From Trachythela sp. YZ-2020 (taxonomy: Eukaryota > Cnidaria > Anthozoa > Malacalcyonacea > Clavulariidae): 64,000 nt of DNA. A program made the translations under genes and the position numbers. This document shows, piece after piece, positions 33,601 through 45,600 of the stretch. Location of the stretch: assembly GCA_016169945.1 (NCBI GenBank), contig JADLSH010000138.1, positions 1,477,501 to 1,541,500 on the forward strand. Direction: 5' to 3'. Below the pieces are notes generated by a model. The model saw only the letters and a program-made list of their open reading frames with translations, was not told the DNA's origin and did no database searches. Positions within the stretch are counted from its first letter, which is position 1; every line of letters starts with the position of its first letter.

Positions 33601-36600
33601 ATGGACTCCCCACTACAGCTGTTCAGCAAAGCAAAGAGCAAGATCAACAAGACGTTTCAAGAAATAGCTGACTACTTGGAAGAGGCGTCTAGTTTTCTCG
33701 AAGAAGAGTGTTATATCTCTGAAGAATTTGTGAAAGACGTTGATAAGGGTTCAAATGAGGTAAATATTCGTTTATTTTATGATATTGGATTTATTATCGT
33801 TTAATATAAAGGTGGTGCAAAACCCAAATGACATTGAAAGAGATTGTTAAGACAAAGTGACCTGCATACAGTTTCTGGAGGTGTGTGTTACCCCTTTTCC
33901 CCCCTCAGAATATCAACCTATGGCATACTTTCTTTTCCACAGGTCAAGGCCTACCTCAGTCAAGTTGCAGGAATCACAGAAGTACTCAGTAGAGACAACA
34001 TGAAAGTGGCATTCTTTGGTCGAACTAGTAATGGCAAGAGTACAGTTATTAATGCCATGTTGAGAGATCGTATCCTGCCCGCAGGAATTGGTCACACAAC
34101 AAGTTGTTTTCTAAGTGTGAGTGGAGGTGAAGTGGATACGCCATATGTTCTCACTCCTGGCTCTGAAGAAAGAAAAAATATTCAGGTGAATGGGATATAA
34201 GCACAGTCAGGCCTCTCCAATATGGGCATGTGAGTGAGGGAGGGGACCTATTAGAGAGGTGCCTGTTTTGTGAACATATTACCAAGATCTTATCATCAAG
34301 GTCTTGCCAGCATTTCACCAAGATCTTGCCATGATTGTACCATGATCTTGTTATAAGAGCATGACATGATCTTGGTAAAAACCTTGTTAAGGTTAACCCT
34401 CCACAACACATTCTTACCTAGCCTTTTGTTCACTCTGTAGTCACTTAGTCAGTTGGCTCATGAACTCTGTCAAGAAAGGCTAGATCCAAGCAGCCTGATT
34501 CAAGTCCATTGGCCAAAATCAAAGTAGGTTTTACAATTTTGTAACAACAATATTTATTTACTAAATCGATAGACCTTACATTCTCATGCTGTTTTATGTG
34601 CTAATATGAACTATGCCTATAAAGATTTTATAGCTGTTACATTTTTTGCAACTGCTTCTTGTTAGGTCGCAAATATGTATATAATTTTTGCTCAAAATGT
34701 CCAATTGCAAAAGCCCTTCAACGTATCTTATTACTATTGTGCTTTACTGAGTGGTTTTTTTCCATGAAATCTTAAGGTGTGCATTATTGCGGAATGACAT
34801 TGTCCTCGTTGATAGGTACGTTAATAAATCTATGCCAGCCTTTTTCAATATATCTTAATATTGAATAATACAATTATTCAATCTATGTTTTTGTGTTTGT
34901 AGCCCGGGTATTGATGTTAGCCCTGATTTGGACAGTTGGATAGATAACTACTGCTTAGACGCTGATGTTTTTGTCTTGGTTGCCAACGCAGAATCTACTT
35001 TAATGGTTACGGTAGGTCAATGGTGTATATTTTCTATAGTATTGTCGCAATAGTACTTTTGTACTGCAATGTCAGAGGCAATTCTAACTAATGTCCAATC
35101 AAATTTTGATCCAATAACGTCCAATTAACGTCCAATACAAATATAGAAGAGGTTTATACTTGCTCACATTGAATTATGCTCAACCTTTCTATAATGTGAT
35201 ATTTTGCAGGAAAAGAAGTTTTTCACCAAAGTTAAACAGAAGTTGTCAATGCCAAATATATTTATTATAAATAACCGTTGGGATGCTTCTGCGTCGGAAC
35301 CGGAATTCATGGAAGCAGTATGTTAAGTTGAAGTGGATATTTTATGATCTTATGAAATGTTTTGACCACATAAAATATTGTATTTTACTTCTTTAAAGTA
35401 TTTATCAAATTAACTTTATATCCCAGCTATTTTAACATTGTGAAAAAATAACCGGGGAAAACCCATGATTTTCAGCACTCAGCAGAACATTGACTGTTTC
35501 AACATAAGAATATGGTCAAGAGGAATAATAGAACCTGCGATCTTTAAGGTGAATTGTATTGTGTTGTTTCCAGGTCAAAATCCAACATCTGGAAAGGGCA
35601 GTGAGCTTCCTTGCCAATGAACTAAAGTGTGTGGAGAAATCTCAAGCTGAAGACAGAGTATTCTTTGTATCAGCTAAAGAGGTATATATCATACAGAGGA
35701 ATACAGTGGTTCAAACGAGGCCCAGAAGCTACTGTACGTATTGGATGTATAAAAACTAAAATATTTAATTTAGTTTAAATTGTTAATGTATGATTTAAGC
35801 AACTTAAATTATCTAAGCTTTCGTCGTCTACGACCTCAAATTCAACACACTGCTACCAAAGCATGAAGTACAATTTCCCGCATTTTGTTGTGATTATCTG
35901 ACTATCTTTTCTATATCTTCATACTGATATTTGTATGAACATACTTTCTTATATAGACTTTAATGAAGAGGATGCGGGAGAACGGAGGAATGCCTGATGC
36001 TGGTTTGGCATATTTTGTTGTATTTTACTATACCTCAATCGTCAATAGCCTTGTATGCTTGACTTTTCAGTGCAAGAAAGTTACTGTACATTTCTCATGT
36101 ATATGGTATTTAATTAACATGTCTTGTGCAGGAGTAGCTATCCACGCGGAAGGATTTCAAGCCCGTCTCATGGAATTTGAGCATTTTGAAAGAAAATTTG
36201 AGGTATAAATTAATATATAGAGACCACAATTTAGATCCGCAATTTGATAATTTGTTTGCCGAGGTGTCGAACTAATCAAAGTACCTCTTTATTGTATTCT
36301 TTTAGGAATGCATTTCAAAGTCTGCTATTCAGACAAAGTTTGAATCTCATGCTGGCCAAGGCATAGAGACTACAGGTTTAGTAAGGAGGATTATGGAAAA
36401 ACTTGAAGCGAAATCCAAAGCAGAAAGGTACAGTCCACTAGAGGTGTGCATCGGATCGGATTGGACAGTTCGAATCCGACAATTGTTGATGATTAAAATC
36501 CGAATCCAATCGATCCGAAAAACTTGAATCCGAGTCCAATCCGATCCGACACTAAAACAGCATACCGATCCGATCCGAAAAAATCCGAATCGAAATAATA

Positions 36601-39600
36601 TATACGGTTTCCTTAACTTAGTTACCTTAACGAAACTTTTATAAATCTCTTTTTCGCGCGAGCATAATAATATGTTCGCGTACTAGGTGTCGCATACTCG
36701 CATTGAAAAATGCTTGAAAATTGCAATACTGACAATAGGAATTAGAACCCAGTTGTAGTGAAGCGCTTCACAGAAATTCATGTTCGTCAAGATCGGACTG
36801 CCATACAGGTTTCCTAGTCCGATCCGATCCGACTGGTGGGACAAGTTTTCTAATCCGATCCGATCCGAAATTTTTATTTACCCTCCGAATCCGAATGAAA
36901 TCGGATCGGATTCGGATCGGATTTGCACACCTCTACAGTGCACTAATTGAAAGTATTATTTACCGCTCATCCCCTTTATATTTCTTTGTTCAAAATTATT
37001 TCGACATTTGTGGAGTGGATGACTGAAATTGACAAATCAGCCTAAGTCACCTTAAATTGCCCTAAGTCGCTTTAAATCGCATTAAATCACATTAAATTAA
37101 ACCTTTAATCACCTTATATATATATATATAAATAGTCAAATCTGCAGACATGCATGTTTCGCCGTTCAACGGCTCGTCAGTGCAGCTTGTAACGCAGTCT
37201 AGATGCGAGTGACTTCGTATTTATACACCATACTCTTGCCCTCACCAAGCGCATGTGGTACAATACTCAGACACATGCGCATCCAGACATGCGTGAAGTG
37301 TCTTGGGGCCAGAGTGCTCAAACGACCACAAGGGAAGTGAGCTTTTGCATTATAGCTTATTAGCCACCAATTAACCTCACAGAGTGCTCAACAACACAAG
37401 TGAAGGAGCATATATAGTCAAATCTGCAGACATGCATGTTTCGCCGTTCAACGGCTCGTCAGTGCAGCTTGTAACGCAGTCTAGATGCGAGTGACTTCGT
37501 ATTTATACACCATACTCTTGCACTCACCAAGCGCATGTGGTACAATACTCAGACACATGCGCATCCAGACATGCGTGAAGTGTCTTGGGGCCAGAGTGCT
37601 CAAACGACCACAAGGGAAGTGAGCTTTTGCATTATAGCTTATTATAGCATTATAGCTTATCCCCGAGCCGGGCGATAGCCCGGGCGAGGGTACTAATTCC
37701 GCTCGGTTATTTATCACACCCGGAAAAAAGGAAATCCATGGGAGATCTTAAAGTTCATCAATAATCGCGGGCGCGTGGTTCAAGGTTGGTGGGTGGGCAT
37801 CTCACTGATCTCAAAAGTACGGCAGATTGTCAGGAGTGGAGTGAGTGAGATTATAGAAAAACTTGATAAAGTCTGAATTAAATGTCGCGTTTGGAACTTT
37901 ATTGGAAGAGCTGTGCCTGTGGGACGGATCTTATCGCTTTAACTTTAGCAAAAAAGATGTGTCCAAGCGACACCTGAACGAAAAAAAGTAAAATATATAG
38001 AGGCAGGTTTGTTATATTATTAAAACAATAAAAGTGTTGATGTATTTTTGTTCTAAAAACTCCTGCTTTATATTTATAGTTTTTCATTTATTTACGGTTA
38101 AAGTATCGTATATTTTATATGAAAAAGGTCTAAATTAAAAGGAGAACGAAATCATTTTTACGCTTATGTCTTAAACTGATTTCCTTTCAAAAAGTAATTT
38201 TTATCGGTAAAATACAGTTTAGTTTTGTGAACATTTCGAAACGTTATATTTGAACGGAATGTTGAATTTTACATTAGTTTACCTCATATAACGAATAATA
38301 ACATACCTACATCATAAATTCGGGAATTCTATAGCTAAAACAACTATTTTTTAATTATTTTTGGCCGATTTGTATCCTGTTTTCTCGCTAAATATTTGTA
38401 TTATTTTGTGTCAGTGTTGCTATGACTACAGTGCTTCCACTACTTAAGAAATATTTCCGTTGCGTATCTTTCAAGAAACCATGTGAAAGTGAAAAACCTT
38501 AACTTCTATCTCTATATATATTTCCCGGTTTCCTTACAGTTTTCCTTTCAAGCTATTAGAGTATTGTTTTCCTTCAAACTCATTTGAAATGAACGAAAAC
38601 ACTTATGTCAAGAAGTTCACTTATATGGCGCTGTGTCATAAATGGAGAGGGGGGGGGGGTGGGAGGTGTAGGGAATTCAATTCTGGTTTTTAGCGAAAAT
38701 TATGCCTTAATCGAAGATACCAAACACGGCCACTGATTTACCGAATCCCATTTCCAGAAGAAAGACTGCTGGTGCAACGGCCTTTTCCTGCATTTTGCAT
38801 CGCAGATTTTGCAACAAAAAAGCTTAGTATAACGTTGGAAACTGTCGTTGTTTAGCTGTGGCGAGGGGTTGCTGCATGCATGTATTTCTAGTATATATAT
38901 ATATATATATGTGTAGGTTTAGGTCTACGAAACGCAAAGAGTGCTCGACAACATATAGTTAGAGCAAATTATAGATTTTCGCTTACCTCAAAACTTGTCT
39001 GCAACAGGCTGTTTCATCTGTAAAAGAATCATCAGGCAGAATGACAAATTCTTTTACAGATGAAACAGCCTGTTGCAGACAAGATTTGAGGTAAGCGAAA
39101 ATCTATATATATATATCTAATTCAAAAAAGGTTGTCCTTCAAAAAATCATAAACCTTAAATATTGAGCATGCAAGGGATGATGGGTATTGCTTATTTAGA
39201 GCAGAATCGACAAATTAGCTTAGTAAACAAGTAGCTCTGCATCGTAAGTGTTTATCATATGCTTTGGCGTTGCTGCTAATGCCTGCTATGCAATATTTTT
39301 GGAGTTTTAGTCTCTAAATAGGAAGTTACCCATCATCCCTTGCGCGCTCAATGTTTAAGGTTTATGATTTTTTGAAGGACAACCTTTTTTGAATTAGCTG
39401 TATTTATATATATATATATATCGCAGTCTAGATGCGAGTGCAGATTTGACTATATATATATATATATATATATAGTCAAATCTGCAGACATGCATGTTTC
39501 GCCGTTCAACGGCTCGTCAGTGCAGCTTGTAACGCAGTCTAGATGCGAGTGACTTCGTATTTATACACCATACCCTTGCCCTTACCCTTACCCTTACCCT

Positions 39601-42600
39601 TACCCTTACCAAGCGCATGTGGTACAATACTCAGACACATGCGCATCCAGACATGCGTGAAGTGTCTTGGGACCAGAGTGCTCAAACGACCACAAGGGAA
39701 GTGAGCTTTTGCATTATAGCTTATAGCCACCAATTAACCTCACAGAGTGCTCAACAACACATGCAAGTGAAGGAGCATATATAGTCAAATCTGCAGACAT
39801 GCATGTTTCGCCGTTCAACGGCTCGTCAGTGCAGCTTGTAACGCAGTCTAGATGCGAGTGACTTCGTATTTATACACCATACTCTTGCCCTCACCAAGCG
39901 CATGTGGTACAATACTCAGACACATGCGCATCCAGACATGCGTGAAGTGTCTTGGGGCCAGAGTGCTCAAACGACCACAAGGGAAGTGAGCTTTTGCATT
40001 ATAGCTTATAGCCACCAATTAACCTCACAGAGTGCTCAACAACACAAGTGAAGGAGCATATATAGTCAAATCTGCAGACATGCATGTTTCGCCGTTCAAC
40101 GGCTCGTCAGTGCAGCTTGTAACGCAGTCTAGATGCGAGTGACTTCGTATTTATACACCATACTCTTGCCCTCACCAAGCGCATGTGGTACAATACTCAG
40201 ACACATGCGCATCCAGACATGCGTGAAGTGTCTTGGGGCCAGAGTGCTCAAACGACCACAAGGGAAGTGAGCTTTTGCATTATAGCTTATAGCCACCAAT
40301 CACATTAAGTCGTTTTGTTGCCCAAAGTTGCGGTGACTAAAGGTGACTTTAGGCCTACTACTACATAAAATGAAAATAATTCACGATATTTTCTCACTCT
40401 GATAACTGCAGGTTGGCCAGCATGCATCTACTGAACGATACTGTATAGTTAAACCTACTTATAATAATTGTGTCTCATTTTTTTTCAGGTTAAAGCGGAT
40501 AGCAGCAAAGCGCGGTCGTGAAGAAAGATTGGCATTGATGAAAGTGGAAGTTCGTATCCATGAATGCGAGAATGAAATAAAAGAAATTAAAGAGCAAGTT
40601 GAACGTCAGGTCTGTGTACATACTAACCTAACAACTATATTTATTGTGTATAGCTCTATCAGTTCTAAACTGTTCTCCTTGGGGCTCCAGAAAGGGCTGT
40701 TCCTGATCTTTACTGGATGCATATTATATATGTTATATGATCCGTGTATATAATGTTTTCAGGTAGCTCAAGCCATGAGTGATGAGATCAAGTATTTGGG
40801 AATATTGGTTAATCAATTTGATCACCCATTTTCCACGAATCCTAAATTTATCAGAACATATAAACAAGAGTTGTATATCCATATTGCTAATCGTCTAGAG
40901 CAAAATCTCACAACAAGGTGTGGATCAGATTTATGTCGATCTATCAAGAAAGCCAAGGAATCAATGACTAGTAAGTAATTATCAGAAAAAGTGTTAAGTA
41001 ATTAACAAAAGAAACAATATGCTTCGAAAAAGAAATGATATTGTCAACAACTTTTCAGAGTCAATTTTGCTTTTGCTAAATTTCTAGACCGATTGGTTGC
41101 ACTTCTGCCACCTGACCATCTCCATGATGTAATGGAAATATCAAATCCAGGGTATGTCTTATACATATATCTTACATAAATACTGTCTTGAATCAATCTC
41201 CATACTAACATCCTTCATTTAACTACAACGATTTAATACCCTTAAACTATTCCTATTGCATGTAATCCCATAATAACCCTAACCCTAATCCTTGTGATGA
41301 AATTTTGAGAGAGTAATGTGGAAAGTCCCACTGTAAACAATGTGGTTATCAAATTAATAATCTAAATTTTGTTTTATAATTTTCATTGTAGACAAGAGTT
41401 TGAAGTATCCTATCAGTTGGATATTCACAATATCTGTTCAGATTTTCAAGAGGATTTAGAATTTCATTTTTCTCTTGGTTGGAGAACAATGCTAAGAAAG
41501 TTTGTTGCTCCGTATAACAGAACATTGGCTATTCTACTTGGGGCAGATGTAGGTTTATACTCCATGGCCATAGCCATATAATCCAAGACCATAGTTATAT
41601 TTAACAATTAGTCGCCGAAGCCGAGGTGATTACAAGCCTATAGTCACTGAGCCGAAGGCGAAGTGACTATAGGCTTGTAATCACCGAGCCTGAGGCGACT
41701 AATTGTTTTAGTAGAAATTTCAAAGAGAAAAACAAACACAGAAAGTTATGAGGTCAGTTGAAAAGGGTTAGGACAAAATTCAGCGCTTTTCTCAGCGGCC
41801 GGTTATTAAAAACATGCCGGCAAAAGACGAGTGTCAAAAACATATCGAAGCGAAACAAAAACAAACAATTTCGTGAGAAAAATACTTTGGAAGGGCTCAA
41901 ATACAAAGTAGAATGGTTTTAAAAATATATCACAGCTAGGTTTTTGCTGAATATAACGATATAAATGAGGATAAAACGAATAATTTTCAAAATAAACACT
42001 TGTGGTTGAGCCGTACGGAAAAAGTTTTATACATGTTCATTTCAACAGCGAGAAAACGCTGCCTTTCATGGAAGAAAAATAGTGTATTTGTTATCGCTTA
42101 CCTTTAAAAATGTCAAAAATATATCCTCCTTGAATTTAGCGGCAGTTGTTTTTTATTTAAAACTTTGAATCAGGCTCAAAAACCCGATTTTTGTTTTAAA
42201 TTCGGCAGCTTGCGAAGAAGCCATTTTGAAAAAAAGTGATAGTCACTGGGCAGTGACTATCACTTTTAAGAGGCTCAATTTGGACCAATCAGAATGCAGG
42301 AAAAGCAATAGACACCTCACAATTTCTACTAAAGGTATTTAGTTTTAAATGAAAAAAACTGCCGCTAAATTCAAGGAGGATATATTTTTGACATTTTTAA
42401 AGGTAAGCGATAACAAATACACTATTTTTCTTCCATGAAAGGCAGCGTTTTCTCGCTGTTGAAATGTACATGCATAAAACTTTTTCCGTACGGCTCAACC
42501 ACTCAACTGTTTATTTTGAAAATTATTCGTTTTATCCTCATTTATATCGTTATATTCAGGAAAAACCTAGCTGTGATATATTTTTAAAACCATTATACTT

Positions 42601-45600
42601 TGTATTTGAGTCCTTCCAAAGTATTTTTCTCACGAAATTGTTTGTTTTTGTTTCGCTTCGATATGTTTTTTACACTCGTCTTTTGCCGGCATGTTTTTAA
42701 TAACCGGCCGCTGAGAAAAGCGCTGAATTTTGTCCTGTGTTTGTTTTTCTCTTTGAAATTTCTACTAAAACAATTAGTTGCCTCAGGCTCGGTGATTACA
42801 AGCCTATAGTCACTTCGCCTTCGGCTCAGTGACTATAGGCTTGTAATCACCTCGCCTTCGGCGACTAATTGTTAAATAGTTCAAGACTATAGTCATGTAT
42901 TCCAAGACTATAGTTATATAGTCCAAAACTATACCGTAGTTATATAGTTCAAGACTATGGTCATGTAGTCCAACACTATAGTTATCTATTCCAAGACTAT
43001 AGTTATTTAGTAGAAACATAGTCGAGTTCTAATGCAAATGCTGCATTCTGATTGGCTACGCTACTCACTATCTAATTGTCGATAAATAGCGAGTAGTGAA
43101 ACAGCCATCTCCTCGGCGCAATTTTTAACGAATTTATTTCAATAAATTGTGAAAAACGTTTTCAAATACTGTTTTCTTGCTGGTTTCTACTAAAACAATT
43201 AGATTATTCGCTCTCGATTTCTATGAGATGATAGTTCATTCGGGTTTCGTCCTCATCAACTATCACCTCATAGAAATCTTGAGCTCATAATCTAATTGTT
43301 AAATAGTCCAAGACAACAGTCGCATAGTTGAAAACTATAGTCATTTAGTCCAAAACTTGCATATGAACAGTGAAATGACTGTTGACTATAATGTTCCATA
43401 ATAACACGGCATTAAGCAGATGAAAATCTAATAAGCTCAAATGTGTAGTTAACATCATTGGTTAGATGTAGCATGCCTGAATATTAGTTGATACAGTAAT
43501 GTGCTTTTACAGTTGCCAGTTAGCAAACCAAGCAGTCCATCAAGTTCCAGATCTCCTCTTAGGTAATGTTCCTTGGTTATCCTCTATTGTTTACTCTCTT
43601 TTGTCTTTGTTTATCCTCTATTGCTATTGTCGATTGTCTATTATATATTTTCCATTGCTTACTGTCCATTGCTTATTGCTATATTATTTGAATATTGTTA
43701 ATTGTCCATTGTTTAGTGTCTATTGTTTATGGTCTATTGTTCATTGTCTATTGTTCAGTGTCTATTGTTTATGAGCCATTGTTTTTGTCCATAATCTTTT
43801 GCCCACTGTCTTTCCATATTTTCTTTGTCTATTGTCCTCTGTCTATTGTCTGATTGTCTAGTGTTCATTGTCTGTTGTCATCGGTATCTATTGTCTATTG
43901 ACAACTATTCTGTATAGATACAATGTTTATATACATCCATTCAATACATATAGATCTTCATCTGACAATGACGAAGGTGAGACCACCATCACTCGAAGCG
44001 TTAGCACTTTAGCAGGCATTCGTAATTTTGCCTCGTGCAATAGTGCGACTGGGATTGTTATTATTGGAGGACTGGTAAGTAGTGAGAGGGGGGGAGGGGA
44101 AATTGTATTTAGACAGACGAAAAGTTCAATTGAGAAAGAAGCTTGAGGACTTCATTGAATAGCAAATTGATTAGAAAAGGGCGCATATTATGTTAATGAG
44201 CTTGCAACCAAGGCAGCACATTTCTATCGGTTTAATTTCTATTGGTTTAAATAGTATAAATATTACATCACTAGAGCTTCATGATGTGCTTACTGTATGA
44301 AATAAATGGCTAAATAATATCTCTCCCTCACAATTGTAGGTATGGCATATAGTTGGTTGGAAGATGATTCTTGGTTGTGGCGGTTTATACGCATTACTTA
44401 AGGTCATCGAAAGCCTCAGATGGACCAATCACGGAAAGGAGAGAACATTTAAAGACCAGGTATAGGGAACGTAAATTTCTTGTATGAAAAGGGGTGTTGA
44501 CCTTAGTCACATGTGAGAAGAGTGCTGTTTCACTCTACCAAACACCACAGGTTTTTTCCCCGATACTCGGGACCCCTCCTGTAGTAACCTGTAGTATAGA
44601 TACAGCTAGTTTAGTTTAGTTTAGTTTAGTTTAGTTTAGTTTAGTTTAGTTTAGTTTAGTTTAACACTGACATGCGACATCGTAAATATAAATCAATTTC
44701 GTTTTAGTTTGTATCATTTGTTGCTGATCGTCTTCAACTGGTTGCCAGTATGACGTGCTCTAACTGTAGTCAACAAGTTACGCAGTAAGTGAGAGTAAAG
44801 TAACTCGGTATCATAAAATTATGAAAATGGTCCATTTGTCAAAGTTTATATATTAACATTGTGGTATTAAGAAAAATATAAACAAAGTAATATTTCATAT
44901 AGTCATATAATCTTCCAATTTTTCAGGGAATTATCATCGACTTTGACGAAATTGTGTTGTTTGGTTGACACGGAGAAGAAAGAAGTCGAGAATGAGATTG
45001 CTAAACTGAGTGATGAAATTTCTGACTTGGAGAAAATTGAAAGTCAAGCTCGTCTTTTAACGTTAGTATAACAGTTAAACACTGCAGATTTTCTTGGGGT
45101 CCTCCTGTTTCCTCCTTGAATATCCCTGGACCCTTACTCGACTTCAAAGTAGAACACGTTAGACAGAATGCGCAGACTATTTCACATCGTCGAACGTAAC
45201 TTGGTCATGACAGTTAGGACGAAACGGAAACTATAGGCTTTAGTAAGTTTACTGGGTTTGGTGGATAATCCAAGTGAGTAGATATATACACAATTTTTTA
45301 AGACCTAACCAGGAACGGTTGCGAAAAATGCAACACTATGTCCTCTGGCAGGAATTGAACCCACGGCCCTGCGATTCCGGTGCAGCGCTCTAACCAACTG
45401 AGCTACAGAGGCCAGTTGCTGAGCTGTAACCGTAAGTTCTGTATATATAGGTTATCGGGTGTGCGGGTTGTGATAAGGTAAACTTCAAAGATTTTTTTGC
45501 ACTTCACTTGGTTGAACTAGAATACTGCGTTTGGTGGATACTCCAAGTGAGTAGATATACAGTATACACAATTTTTAAGACCTAACCAGGAACAGTTGCG

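Larger units (their letters stand above)
36960..40310. repeat. Interrupted array of ~285-bp repeats filling intron 10
   Basis: Five copies begin TAGTCAAATCTGCAGACATG at about 37133, 37415, 39473, 39782 and 40063 (spacing 281-309 bp). Each contains CGCCGTTCAACGGCTCGTCA and ends with a run including GAGTGCTCAACAACACAAG. Copy three has an expanded (CCCTTA)n block at about 39570-39610. Between copies two and three lies about 1.8 kb of other sequence (37650-39440), including two palindromic MITEs and AT microsatellites. There is no coding signal. Confidence 0.85.

Noticed and set aside
39566..39610. (CCCTTA)n as a telomere relic
   Set aside because: The complement is TAAGGG, not TTAGGG, and it lies inside one unit of a local repeat array; an internal microsatellite expansion is simpler.
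42464..42809. Two overlapping plus-strand open frames in mitofusin intron 14
   Set aside because: They lie in an inverted arm whose mirror copy is equally non-coding, with no domain.
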